A stretch of DNA of 40,078 bases from Candidatus Gastranaerophilales bacterium (GTDB lineage Bacteria > Cyanobacteriota > Vampirovibrionia > Gastranaerophilales > Gastranaerophilaceae). Each line of letters opens with the position of its first letter. The stretch's first letter is position 1. The stretch lies in NCBI GenBank assembly GCA_944325005.1, contig CALUYO010000015.1, forward strand, positions 1 to 40,078, read 5' to 3'. The notes beneath the pieces are model-generated. The model saw only the letters and a list, made by a program, of their open reading frames with translations, had not been told where the DNA came from and ran no database searches. Positions 1 through 8,362 of the stretch are shown in pieces. A program made the position numbers and the translations under genes.

Positions 1-58
1 TTTTGTATGAAATTTTATCACCCTTTTGTTGTGCTATTTCATCATCACGCCTTAAGTT

Positions 59-334
59 TTGACAGCGATTTTTAAATATAAAAAAGAGTTAGATAAATGT
101 TTTCAGCAATTTATTGTCTATAACATAGTTAAACCCTCTCTGAAAATCCGTAAATTAACAAAAAGATGGGGTAGTTATAACAAAAATAGTAATACTATAA
201 CAATGAATATTGAAGCTATAAAAGCAAACAAAGACTGTATTGATTATGTTATTTATCACGAATTGTGTCATTGTCTGTATCTTTCACATAATAAACAATT
301 TTATACTTTGCTGGAATCAATTTACAAGTTGTGA
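59..334 (+). pseudogene. YgjP/DUF45-type metallopeptidase, C-terminal fragment
   Basis: The reading frame carries the two hallmarks of the YgjP-like (DUF45, SprT-related) metallopeptidase domain: a WGS motif (KRWGSYNKNSNTITMN) and a zinc-binding HELCH followed by a downstream histidine (HELCHCLYLSH). Full-length family members are usually above 200 residues. Here only about 90 are open, beginning at a TTG that follows an in-frame TAA at 53-55 and a TGA at 8-10. The C-terminus also stops soon after the helix following the zinc site. I read it as a 5'-truncated and probably 3'-truncated remnant. A short functional minigene is possible but less likely, because the following 1 kb is also made of gene fragments. 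Confidence 0.6.
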
Positions 335-352
335 TATTCTATCCAGACTTAA

Positions 353-699
353 TCATTGAGTTGGATTGGTAAATCTGAACAATAGTTTAGCAGGTGATAT
401 CCTGTAATATTCATATCCTTCGTAATAATCAGATGGTAGTCCTTTAGTTTCTTCTTCAGTATTTGGAACGTAGCCTATATAGAAAATTTCACCGTCATTG
501 GCCTCTTTTGTTCTTTGATTTGCAATTTGTTCCAACATTGGGCGGCAATCCGTAGTTCTTCCAAGTCCGTTTCTGAACATATCACCAAGATCGGCCATTT
601 ATAAATATTTCCTGCAATATTTATATTCTGGTTTGTAAAAGTTATATGTTCAATTTCTGAATCAAAGTTTTTAACAACATCTTGATAATATAAATTCAT
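353..699 (-). pseudogene. alpha/beta hydrolase remnant with internal deletion (first copy)
   Basis: Read on the minus strand, the start at 699 gives an N-terminus (IEHITFTNQNINIAGNIYK) that matches the region after the signal peptide of the intact hydrolase at 2178-3236 (TIRKVSFLRSNNILLVGNLF). At about 600 the frame changes and the next open stretch reads ADLGDMFRNG, then ANQRTKEA and YYEGYEYYR. These match AADIGAANREG, AKQRTKEA and FREGYEYYR in the intact paralogue. The roughly 100 residues between, which carry the nucleophile elbow, are missing, and the C-terminus with the catalytic histidine is absent. The gene is therefore dead. A homologous middle segment lies on the other strand at 806-1114. 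Confidence 0.75.
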
Positions 700-805
700 T
701 TGTTTCTCCTAATTTCTATTGATTTTAACTTACATAAATTTAAATATAATATCAATCATTTAATTGCGTGATTTATATACAAGTTTATTTAAACTTTATA
801 CCTAA

Positions 806-1114
806 AATTTCGACGAGCATCAAAAATATCCTGCAATAGTTGTTTCCCATCCCGGGGACTGTGTAAAAGAGCAATGTTTCTCTCTTTATGCCTGGAATTT
901 GGCAAGAAACGGATATATAGTTTTGGCCTTTGATGCAAGTCATCAGGGTGAAAGCGAGGGAATGCCCCGATATTTGGAAGCCCCTACATCTCGTGTTGAA
1001 GATATACGTTCTGCAGAAGATTTCCTTGTATCACTGGATTATGTTGACTCAGTAAAAATCGGAACAATGGGGATTTGTGCGGGTGCCGGAAGCTGCATAT
1101 GCTGTTCAAAATGA
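806..1114 (+). pseudogene. alpha/beta hydrolase middle fragment, opposite orientation
   Basis: The frame is open from 806, just after an in-frame TAA, and reads HQKYPAIVVSHPG, then NGYIVLAFDASHQGESEG, RVEDIRSAEDFLVSLDYV and GTMGICAGAG. It aligns with the central part of the intact dienelactone-hydrolase-like protein at 2178-3236, including the cysteine nucleophile elbow (GxCxG). There is no start codon or signal peptide in frame. Upstream, the codons for a matching PK appear in a different frame, which implies one frameshift. After CAGAG the match continues as AAYAVQNE in another frame, which implies a second. It covers most of the interval deleted from the minus-strand remnant at 353-699. 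It may be its displaced and inverted middle, or a second dead paralogue. Confidence 0.7.
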
Positions 1115-1309
1115 ATGAGTCCAGAATATGAATATTCAAATCGGCAATCAGTTTTTGATGTAATTCTTGAAGATAATGAAACAACCAGAGTATTAATACA
1201 TAAACTTCCGATGGCAATAAATATGTCTGAACTAAACGGAAATGAAAAATACTGTTATCTGTCGGATAGACTTCCTGCAGAACCATTTTATTATTCAATT
1301 GAGTATTAG
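1115..1309 (+). pseudogene. cyclophilin-like fold protein, truncated
   Basis: The 64-residue frame contains FDVILEDNETTRVLIHKLP, then MSELNGNEKYCYLSDRLP. This is the characteristic N-terminal half of the small bacterial cyclophilin-like fold proteins (Cyclophil_like family), which commonly sit beside aldo/keto reductases, flavodoxins and alpha/beta hydrolases. The second half, normally with a GD-LMLYG type motif, is missing: the frame ends in YYSIEY and a stop. The ATG overlaps the TGA region of the preceding hydrolase fragment, so this was probably a neighbouring gene in a formerly intact redox cluster. Probably non-functional. Confidence 0.6.
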
Positions 1310-1337
1310 AAAAGTTATTCCATACTGATTTTACAAT

Positions 1338-2165
1338 TTAGGGTTTAAGCGGTCCATAGAAAAATGATGCCGTTGCCCCGCCATCGATTAAAAAGTCGGA
1401 GCCGGAAATAAATGCACCCTTTTCACTCATCAAAAGTTCGGCGATATTTGCTACCTCATCCGCAGTTCCCGGACGCCCCGCAGGGCATTTGGCAAACATA
1501 TTTTTATAAAAATCTCCTCTCGGACCGTTAAATTCATCTATTGCAAGCGGAGTTACAATAATCCCCGGAGAAATTGAATTAATCCTTGCTCCTCTTTCAC
1601 CCCATTTTACGGCTTGCGCCATAACTCTTTTTACATTACAGCGTTTTGCCATCTGGTATGCGTGAAGTGTATCTTTTATATTTTCAGGCTTTAAGATTTC
1701 AAGGTTTAACAATTCTTCAGTTGGCGTGAAGGCTAACTGTTCATCTTCATCAGGCGTCAAAGCAGGCATTCTATGACCTGATTGAGAGGAGATTGTAACT
1801 CCTGTTCCGCCTCTTTTTATAACTTTTCCGACCTCTTCAAGCAGTACAGCTGTTCCGTATAAATCAACTTTTAAAATCTGCTCAATTGAGGCTTGAGAAG
1901 GCGAAACTCCGGCACCGTTTACAAGCATTGAAATCTCGCCGTATTTCTGTCCCTCTTTTATCATATCAAGAATTGAGTCACGTGAGGACAAATCCATTTT
2001 GAAAGGAACAGCGTCAAAGCCTGCATTATTTAAAATATTAGAGATATTATTTGCGTTATCAATATTCCAATCGCCTAGAATAATCTTTTTGTCATTGCCG
2101 ATACGTCTTGCTATTGCCATACTTATTTGACCGGCGCCTGTTACAAGTAAAACATCTTTTGTCAT
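1338..2165 (-). CDS. short-chain dehydrogenase/reductase (SDR)
   Basis: A 275-residue classical-type SDR, an NAD(P)-dependent oxidoreductase with a Rossmann fold. The cofactor loop is TGAGQIS (residues 9-15), so the usual final glycine is serine. NGAG (83-86) is the NNAG-type motif. The active site has serine in ISSQSG (about 126-129), Tyr170 and Lys174 in YQMAK. ISPGIIVTPL and the C-terminal SGSDFLIDGG are typical. An insertion of about 30 residues (HRMPALTPDEDEQLAF onward) lies between the Ser strand and the Tyr helix. An AGGAGG ribosome site precedes the ATG. It is the third gene of an operon after the aldo/keto reductase and the hydrolase, 12 bases behind the hydrolase stop. Substrate unknown. 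Confidence 0.9.
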   Translation of the reverse strand: MTKDVLLVTGAGQISMAIARRIGNDKKIILGDWNIDNANNISNILNNAGFDAVPFKMDLSSRDSILDMIKEGQKYGEISMLVNGAGVSPSQASIEQILKVDLYGTAVLLEEVGKVIKRGGTGVTISSQSGHRMPALTPDEDEQLAFTPTEELLNLEILKPENIKDTLHAYQMAKRCNVKRVMAQAVKWGERGARINSISPGIIVTPLAIDEFNGPRGDFYKNMFAKCPAGRPGTADEVANIAELLMSEKGAFISGSDFLIDGGATASFFYGPLKP

Positions 2166-2177
2166 TGAATCCTCCTG

Positions 2178-3236
2178 TTATTTATTTAATGATTTATTAA
2201 AAAATTCTGCCAGTTTATCGACTGACTGATTTACATATTCGGCTTTGTCGTATAAATCTATATGGCTGGCTTTTTTGATTGTGAAAACTTCTTTATTACC
2301 GTCAGGTAGAGCATTGTAAAATCTTTCTGTCTGCCATTTTGAATCGGCATTTTCACCGGCTATCAAAAGTGTAGGCTGAGTCAAAAGATTTATATTTTCT
2401 ATAGCAGAAAATGCCATTTTTGTTGCAAAACTTCTGTAAAGATAAAGGTTGTTTGCTCTCGGGTGCATTGCACGGGAGGTTCTATAGTATTCATAACCTT
2501 CTCTGAATGACGGTGCAGTATTTTCATCAGGTTCTGGACACATATAAACCTTTTTCAGGTCTGCCCCTCTTGCTTCTTTTGTACGTTGTTTTGCGACATC
2601 TTCAAGAATTTTTATCTGCTCGTCAACGGTTCTGTTTCTCAGCCAGCCTTCACGATTAGCGGCACCGATATCAGCGGCACTTACTCCTGCAACTGCTTTA
2701 ATCCTGCGTTCTGTCGGAGCTGCTGCAATTACATATCCTCCGCCTGCACATAAACCTAAGGCACCGATTTTGTTTTCATCAACAAACGGAAGTGTTACAA
2801 GATAATCTACTGCATATCTTATATCTTCAACTCTCTCATAAGGCATCTCGGACGCATACGGAACGCCGCCGCTTTCTCCCGCATAAGTTGAATCAAATGC
2901 AAGCGTTACAAATCCTTTTTCGGCAAGTTTATACGCATACAGGCCTGATGATTGTTCTTTTACACTTCCTGCCGGATGAACGGCAATTATTGCTGGATAT
3001 TTTTTATTTATATTGAAATCTTTCGGGAAGAACAGGTTTCCGACAAGAAGTATATTGTTGCTTCTTAAAAAAGAAACTTTTCTTATCGTTACACCGCCGT
3101 TTAAATCAACCGGAGTAACAGTTGCAGGCTCGGTCAAAGGAACTCCCGGCAAATCTTTGGTATTTGCCAAGACATTTGAATTTGTACAAAATACAAAAAA
3201 TAATGAAATAACAAAGATTTTAAAAATTTTTATCAT
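2178..3236 (-). CDS. exported alpha/beta hydrolase (dienelactone hydrolase-like)
   Basis: A serine/cysteine-hydrolase fold enzyme of 352 residues. I place the start at 3236, not at the farther ATG at 3302, because AAGAAGGG sits just upstream and the protein then begins with a clean signal peptide (MIKIFKIFVISLFF, cut near NVLA). The longer start would also run into the preceding gene. The nucleophile elbow is GALGLCAGGGY with Cys163, which suggests a dienelactone-hydrolase-like nucleophile. The likely acid is the Asp in AGENADSKW and the histidine is in ASHIDLYD. It sits between an aldo/keto reductase (23-base gap) and an SDR (12-base gap), probably in one transcript. Two dead relatives lie at 353-699 and 806-1114. 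Substrate unknown; the location is periplasmic or membrane-associated. Confidence 0.88.
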   Translation of the reverse strand: MIKIFKIFVISLFFVFCTNSNVLANTKDLPGVPLTEPATVTPVDLNGGVTIRKVSFLRSNNILLVGNLFFPKDFNINKKYPAIIAVHPAGSVKEQSSGLYAYKLAEKGFVTLAFDSTYAGESGGVPYASEMPYERVEDIRYAVDYLVTLPFVDENKIGALGLCAGGGYVIAAAPTERRIKAVAGVSAADIGAANREGWLRNRTVDEQIKILEDVAKQRTKEARGADLKKVYMCPEPDENTAPSFREGYEYYRTSRAMHPRANNLYLYRSFATKMAFSAIENINLLTQPTLLIAGENADSKWQTERFYNALPDGNKEVFTIKKASHIDLYDKAEYVNQSVDKLAEFFNKSLNK

Positions 3237-3258
3237 TCTTATACCCTTCTTTTTATCT

Positions 3259-4251
3259 TTAGTACAACCCTGTTTTAATATGAGGAACATACGGTGCTTC
3301 AAGAGCTTTTATAACATCATTGGATAATTTAATATCAAGAGCTGATACTGCTTCTTCAACGTGTTCAGGTGCTGTACAGCCAACAATAGGAGCTGTTACA
3401 TAAGGCTTTGATAACATCCATGCAAGAGAAGTTTGTGCCATTGAATAACCTAATTCTTTTGAGATTTTTTCAAGGTTATCTACAACAACCTTGTCTTGAG
3501 CATCCGTTGCACCCCATACCGCAGGTGAAACCTTATCGACTTTGTTACGGTCGGTTTTTGTTCCCCAAGGATGAGCACATCTTCCGCCTGCCAGCGGACT
3601 CCAAGGTACAACTGCGATTTTTCTATCTTGACATAACGGCATCATTTCACGTTCTTCTTCTCTGTAAATCAGGTTGTACTGGTTTTGCATAGATACAAAT
3701 TTTGTCCAGTTATGCTTTTCTGCAATATTGTTCAATCTTTCAAATTCCCAGGCAAACATTGTAGAAGCACCTATATATCTTGCTTTTCCGCTTTTTACAA
3801 CATCATGAAGAGCTTCCATAATTTCTTCCATCGGAGTTTCGTGATCAAGTCTGTGAATTTGATATAGGTCAACATAGTCCAAACCTAATCTTTTTAACGA
3901 ATGGTCTATTTCAGCCATAATATTTTTTCTTGAAGACCCCGCTCCGTTTGGTCTGCCTTCTCTCATAGCAAAATGAACTTTTGTCGCAACAACAATTTCA
4001 TCTCTATTCAATCCGAATTCTTTAATCAGTTTCCCTGTAATTTCCTCACTTGTTCCAAGCTGGTAAACATTTGCCGTATCAAAATAATTGATGCCCAAAT
4101 CTATTGCCTTTTTAAAAATAGGTTTTGCATCATCGAAATCCTTTGCCCAAGGAAAAACGCCGTTTTCTTCACCGGGTTTGCCAAAGCTCATACAACCTAA
4201 GCAAATTCTTGATACATCGACTCCGGTATTTCCTAATTTTACATATTGCAT
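3259..4251 (-). CDS. aldo/keto reductase
   Basis: A 330-residue NAD(P)H-dependent carbonyl reductase with the (beta/alpha)8 fold. The catalytic tetrad is visible: Asp58 and Tyr63 (FDTANVY), Lys91 (VATKVHF) and His133 (YQIHRLD). SMQNQYNLIYREEERE and VPWSPLAGG are family motifs, and IVGCTAPEHVEEA is the C-terminal phosphate-binding region. Length and motifs fit the YajO/AKR11-like reductases. AAAGGAGGT precedes the ATG. It is the first gene of the three-gene operon and is divergent from the LysR gene at 4372, its likely regulator. The true substrate cannot be read from sequence. Confidence 0.92.
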   Translation of the reverse strand: MQYVKLGNTGVDVSRICLGCMSFGKPGEENGVFPWAKDFDDAKPIFKKAIDLGINYFDTANVYQLGTSEEITGKLIKEFGLNRDEIVVATKVHFAMREGRPNGAGSSRKNIMAEIDHSLKRLGLDYVDLYQIHRLDHETPMEEIMEALHDVVKSGKARYIGASTMFAWEFERLNNIAEKHNWTKFVSMQNQYNLIYREEEREMMPLCQDRKIAVVPWSPLAGGRCAHPWGTKTDRNKVDKVSPAVWGATDAQDKVVVDNLEKISKELGYSMAQTSLAWMLSKPYVTAPIVGCTAPEHVEEAVSALDIKLSNDVIKALEAPYVPHIKTGLY

Positions 4252-4336
4252 AGTAAAAACCTCCTTTTATATTTCTTGATTTGTATTATTATTTTAAACT
4301 ATCTTTTATTAAAAAACCAATTGAAATATGCTATTA

Positions 4337-4365
4337 TTGATTTAATTATTCTATTAATATATAAT
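4337..4365 (+). promoter_or_regulatory. predicted promoter of the LysR gene (leaderless arrangement)
   Basis: TTGATT at 4337-4342 and TATAAT at 4360-4365 are separated by 17 bases. The hexamer ends six bases before the ATG at 4372, so transcription would begin at or next to the start codon. No Shine-Dalgarno sequence is present. The 120-base divergent region also has to hold the aldo/keto reductase promoter and a LysR site; I could not single out a convincing T-N11-A palindrome. Confidence 0.5.
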
Positions 4366-4371
4366 CGTAAT

Positions 4372-5262
4372 ATGAATACAAAACAAATTGATTATATCTT
4401 AGAACTTGCTCAAACATTGAATTTTAACAGGGCTGCAGAAAATCTTTTTATATCACAGCCGACATTGACTTACCAGATAAAGGAAGTTGAGAAAGAATTA
4501 AATTTTAAAATATTTGAAAGGACCGGCAAAAGCGTTTCATTAACCCCTGCCGGCGGACAATTCTGTTCTGCGTTACGCAGTATTAAGGATGAATTGAAAA
4601 ATGCCATAGAACTGGGGCAAAATTTTAGCAGAAAATATTCTGATGATATTACAATAGGTATTCCTACCCGTTCCTGCATATATTTTTTACCGCAGGCAAT
4701 TAAAGAATTTTCAAAAATTTATCCTGAAATTTCAATTACCCCGATATTTAACGGATTTTACAGACCGGAGGAATTTTTAAAAGGAAATCAGGACATATTT
4801 TTTACATTTGGGAACGAAATGAAACATGTTCCTGATACAAAATGCTTTCATCTGTATGAAAGCCATATTTATCTGATAACCAAAAAAGATGATGAACTGG
4901 CACAAAAAGATATCGTAAAAGTTGAGGATTTGAAAAGCAGGACTTTAATGGTAGGAGGAGGTTCTCCGCCGGAATTAAAAAGATTACAGCAAAAAGTTAT
5001 TAATACGGTTAATGTCGAATATTTTAACAGTTTGAACCATGAAACAACCTTGACAAATATTGCATCAGATAAGGGTATTTGTTTAACCCCCGGATTTTTC
5101 AACGATTTCAGCGAAGAATTTGCCTGGACACCAATAGAAACAGATGAACATTTTGACTGCAAATTGTGTATTCATGTAAATGACAAAAGAGAATGTGTAA
5201 AAGATTTTATAAAAATTTTGCAAAATATTTACTCTGAAAAAGCAAAACAATATAAGTTATAA
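4372..5262 (+). CDS. LysR family transcriptional regulator
   Basis: A 296-residue LysR-type regulator. The N-terminal winged helix-turn-helix is clear: QIDYILELAQTLNFNRAAE, then LFISQPTLTYQIKEVEKELN, then RTGKSVSLTPAG. The rest is the periplasmic-binding-protein-like effector domain. I start it at the ATG at 4372 rather than the ATG at 4246, because the extra 42 residues are hydrophobic, unrelated to the family and overlap the divergent gene. It most likely controls the divergent aldo/keto reductase, hydrolase and SDR operon, as LysR regulators usually do for a divergent neighbour. The inducer is unknown. Confidence 0.93.
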   Translation: MNTKQIDYILELAQTLNFNRAAENLFISQPTLTYQIKEVEKELNFKIFERTGKSVSLTPAGGQFCSALRSIKDELKNAIELGQNFSRKYSDDITIGIPTRSCIYFLPQAIKEFSKIYPEISITPIFNGFYRPEEFLKGNQDIFFTFGNEMKHVPDTKCFHLYESHIYLITKKDDELAQKDIVKVEDLKSRTLMVGGGSPPELKRLQQKVINTVNVEYFNSLNHETTLTNIASDKGICLTPGFFNDFSEEFAWTPIETDEHFDCKLCIHVNDKRECVKDFIKILQNIYSEKAKQYKL

Positions 5263-5316
5263 CTCCTGTTTGTGGATTAAATAATATTAACCCATATAAG
5301 GGTTTACAGGATATGA

Positions 5317-7353
5317 TTAATTTTCTATTGACTGTAATGACGATATTGGATTAGTCAGTATATCTTTACAGGATTTGCTAAAGCTAATGTTCCAATGTTC
5401 TTCCATAAAATCAATTAATTTTGTACTTCGTTTGATAATTTCCTTTGAGGTCCACTCTGGCTCTTGTGCAACTTCTTGTTCACTGTAAGAGCCTTCCATA
5501 TAACCTGTTCTTAATGTTGTTTTACCATCTTCGGATATCTTTGCCTTTTTCTTTTCATCAAAAGAATCATTTTGTAAAATAGAGTTTATTGGTTGCGATA
5601 ACAATAAAAGATTTCCTATAGCATTTTTGTAATATGCTTTTTGTTCTTCATTTAAATCTCCAAATCTGGAAGTCCAATATGTATTAGTGTCATTTTGAGG
5701 ATATATATGTTCAATTGTTTTATCTTTATCTTTTAGTAATATTTCCGGTTTAACTCTGGGATTTCTTATTTTATTTTTAGTTAATGACATTTCATATTCA
5801 TATAAAAAGTATCTTATTTTATCCCAAGCGTAGTATCCATCACTGGTTTTAAATTTGTCTTGAATATATTCGTTGAAAAATGTTTTTATATTTCCATCCG
5901 TTGAAAAACAATCATTTTTAAGAATGGTGTTCATATCATCAATTATTTTTTCTACTGTTACGTTGTTATAACCATGATATAAATCTTTTGAATAATTATA
6001 AAATTTTGCATCATAACTGTTTCTTCTAAAATGATTTAATGCAAAAACAATAAAGACAAATCTTTCAATAGTTTGAAGTAGTTTAATTAAAAGCTCTTTT
6101 GTTAAGCAATTTTCTTCATATTTCTGTAATGCAACAGTTATAAGAGGTCGAAAATGAGCCCCTGCATTAACTCTATTAAATTTATCCAGTAATTCAACTA
6201 TATCTTGCTTGTTTATATATCTTGAAGCTGTTTTAGGATAAAATGAATCAACCCAAAAGCAGGCACTTCCTGCAAGGCTGCTAACATAATTGTTTATTAC
6301 GGCTAGAGTTAGATTATCGGGATTTGTTGTTCCGGTATAACTGATATCTTCATCATCAGGGTCATTATAATCTGATTTTGTAATTAAGTTCGATAATTTT
6401 AAACTTTCATAAACTTTCTTTCTTACAAATTGTTTTTTTAATAAAAATTCTTCAAAATCATTCCCCTTTTGCCTAGAATATCCCCAATAAAATATCCAGT
6501 GAGTTTTCAGAAAATCATCATCCAATAACTCTTCATTGTTATCTTTATTTTTGCCTAATTGTTTATATATTTCTGCCCATGCTTCGACTATAGCTGATTT
6601 AGTATCAATAATATCTTTTTTATTATCAGATATTATTGTTGTTAAAAATAATAGCCTATTTTTTAATAATTCTAAGATTGAAAGTTTTTTCCCTCTATTA
6701 TTCATAGATTCAAAAGCAACATTTATATCAAAATCTTTTTCAATAATAAACTCATTAAATTTCAACTTATTTACTAATTTATCATAGACATTTTTAATAC
6801 CGATTTCATTATTATTTTTATATAATTCATTCAATTTGTCTCTAAAAAATAACTGCGCATTTTCTAATTTATTTGTGTACAAAGTTCTTTGAAGTTCCGG
6901 AGTATTTGGTTCTTTTAGTATTACATGGTTAAAATAGAGAGAACTTTCTTTATCGCAAATATATTGAAATTTATATTTTCGTTTATTTGTTGCAATATTA
7001 TTTTCATATAAATATTTGCTCCTTATATTTTCAACAGAATCACTTTCATATTCAGAAAAAACTATTTTATTGTTACTTTTAGTAAAATTATTATCTTCGG
7101 CAAACTCTATAATTGATTGTATTAGTATAATGCATGTGGTTAGCCTTTGCTGGCCATCAATAACTTCATAAGTATTATTTTCATTTTCTTTTATTGATAA
7201 AACTCCCATATAATGAGGAGTATCCTTAACATTTAGCAAATCTTCCCAAAAATCTGCCAACTGTTGCGTATCCCAAATATATCCACGTTGATAATCCGGA
7301 ATTGTATATGTGCGTTCTCCAAATAAACTCTTTAATGTTTTTAATTCTGACAT
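5317..7353 (-). CDS. GmrSD-type DUF262/DUF1524 nuclease, probable phage defence
   Basis: A 678-residue single-chain protein with the DUF262 domain at the N-terminus (IPDYQRGYIW at residues 18-27 and IDGQQRLTT at 65-73, the ParB/Srx-like NTP-binding signature). A DUF1524 HNH-type nuclease domain follows near the C-terminus (KTIEHIYPQN, then NAIGNLLLLSQPINS). This layout is that of GmrSD type IV restriction enzymes, which cut modified phage DNA, and of related defence proteins. A strong AAGGAG precedes the ATG. The gene stands alone, with no methylase or other defence genes nearby, and lies between a LysR gene and a 5'-truncated aldo/keto reductase, as if inserted. It is visibly richer in AT than its neighbours. 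Target specificity cannot be inferred. Confidence 0.88.
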   Translation of the reverse strand: MSELKTLKSLFGERTYTIPDYQRGYIWDTQQLADFWEDLLNVKDTPHYMGVLSIKENENNTYEVIDGQQRLTTCIILIQSIIEFAEDNNFTKSNNKIVFSEYESDSVENIRSKYLYENNIATNKRKYKFQYICDKESSLYFNHVILKEPNTPELQRTLYTNKLENAQLFFRDKLNELYKNNNEIGIKNVYDKLVNKLKFNEFIIEKDFDINVAFESMNNRGKKLSILELLKNRLLFLTTIISDNKKDIIDTKSAIVEAWAEIYKQLGKNKDNNEELLDDDFLKTHWIFYWGYSRQKGNDFEEFLLKKQFVRKKVYESLKLSNLITKSDYNDPDDEDISYTGTTNPDNLTLAVINNYVSSLAGSACFWVDSFYPKTASRYINKQDIVELLDKFNRVNAGAHFRPLITVALQKYEENCLTKELLIKLLQTIERFVFIVFALNHFRRNSYDAKFYNYSKDLYHGYNNVTVEKIIDDMNTILKNDCFSTDGNIKTFFNEYIQDKFKTSDGYYAWDKIRYFLYEYEMSLTKNKIRNPRVKPEILLKDKDKTIEHIYPQNDTNTYWTSRFGDLNEEQKAYYKNAIGNLLLLSQPINSILQNDSFDEKKKAKISEDGKTTLRTGYMEGSYSEQEVAQEPEWTSKEIIKRSTKLIDFMEEHWNISFSKSCKDILTNPISSLQSIEN

Positions 7354-7534
7354 GATTAACTCCTTAAAAGTTAATATTATTATAAAAATATAATAAATAC
7401 AAACTTCTACAGCATAAATAAAGCATTTAAAGGTTTACATACCGACCCAAAAGCTTGATAATATTTAGCATATATTAATAATAAATGTAATAAATTTTTT
7501 AAGTTTTGAAATATAACAATTTTGTCATAATATT

Positions 7535-7837
7535 AAACTGTACTTTACGCCTGAAGCGCTTGAACACAATATGGAAATAGTTAAACCCGTTAAAAAATGG
7601 GCAAGACGTAAAAATGTAACACCTGCACAGTTTGCACTTGTGTGGATGTTGTCTGAAAAACCCTGGATAGCCCCTATCCCCGGGACAACAAATCCTGAAC
7701 ACCTTGATGACTTCTTAGGTGCAGCGGATGTCAGAATGTCAACGGATGAATTAAAAGAGTTTGAAAAAGATTATTCTAAAATTCATCTTGTCGGACACAG
7801 AGCAGATCCCTTCACAGAAAGCCAGATTGATAAATAA
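7535..7837 (+). pseudogene. aldo/keto reductase, C-terminal fragment
   Basis: The open frame reads KLYFTPEALEHNMEIV, then NVTPAQFALVWMLSEKP, APIPGTTNPEHLDD and LGAADVRMSTDEL. This is the last third of an aldo/keto reductase, including the cofactor-phosphate loop (IPGTT). The barrel strands with Asp, Tyr, Lys and His are missing, and no start codon or ribosome site fits a separate gene, although an internal ATG lies at 7571. The similarity begins near 7535, and the AT-rich 180 bases upstream hold nothing else. The lost 5' part was probably removed when the region beside the GmrSD gene was rearranged. Confidence 0.8.
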
Positions 7838-7849
7838 TTTTTATCCTTT

Positions 7850-8299
7850 TTAGGTTAGAGATTTTATCAAATAAATCATATCAACTAATTGTTTTCCGTT
7901 CTCAACGATAGGATGAGAATAATTATCGGTAAAAAAATTTTTTATTCTGCGGGTTTGAACAAACCCGCGTTTTTTATAGAAATTAAGCGTTGTATCATTT
8001 TCGCCTGTTCCGAGGATTACTGTTCTAAATTTTTCTTTATATCTGTTACATACATAATCAAGTAATTTAGAGGCGTATCCTTTATTTTGATATTCGGGGT
8101 AAGTTGCAAGATTTTTTATTTCAACGGTTTCCGCATCAATCTCCATAACCGCACAGATTGATGTCAATATATTATTATCGTACAAAGCAAAAAGTTTTGA
8201 CGATCCCAGATATTTGTTAATCATTGCTTCATCTTCATCCCCGACTAGCAATATGTCCATAAAATCGGTTTTATTTGAAATAACTTTTCTAATTTCCAT
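7850..8299 (-). CDS. GNAT family N-acetyltransferase
   Basis: A 149-residue GCN5-related acetyltransferase. The acetyl-CoA binding motif A is ATYPEYQNKGYASKLLDYV (Q-x-x-G-x-A type) after the beta strand VEIKNLATYP. The following VILGTGENDTTLNFYKKRGF matches the C-terminal motif B region (NxxxxxFYxxxGF). It is divergent from the SUMF1-like gene at 8363 with a 63-base gap. The acceptor substrate is unknown. Confidence 0.88.
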   Translation of the reverse strand: MEIRKVISNKTDFMDILLVGDEDEAMINKYLGSSKLFALYDNNILTSICAVMEIDAETVEIKNLATYPEYQNKGYASKLLDYVCNRYKEKFRTVILGTGENDTTLNFYKKRGFVQTRRIKNFFTDNYSHPIVENGKQLVDMIYLIKSLT

Positions 8300-8362
8300 C
8301 TTTCAGCTTATTTTTTCTGCTTATTTATCCATGATAGTATAAAGTTAGCGGGAGTAAATATT

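Noticed and set aside
2792-4279. Plus-strand open frames across the hydrolase and aldo/keto reductase genes
   Set aside because: They are antisense to clearly functional genes, cysteine- and phenylalanine-rich in the manner of reverse-complement artefacts, and lack ribosome sites.
5289-5304. AACCC-ATATAA-GGGTT hairpin between the LysR and GmrSD genes
   Set aside because: The 5-bp stem has no T-run, so it is too weak to call a terminator.
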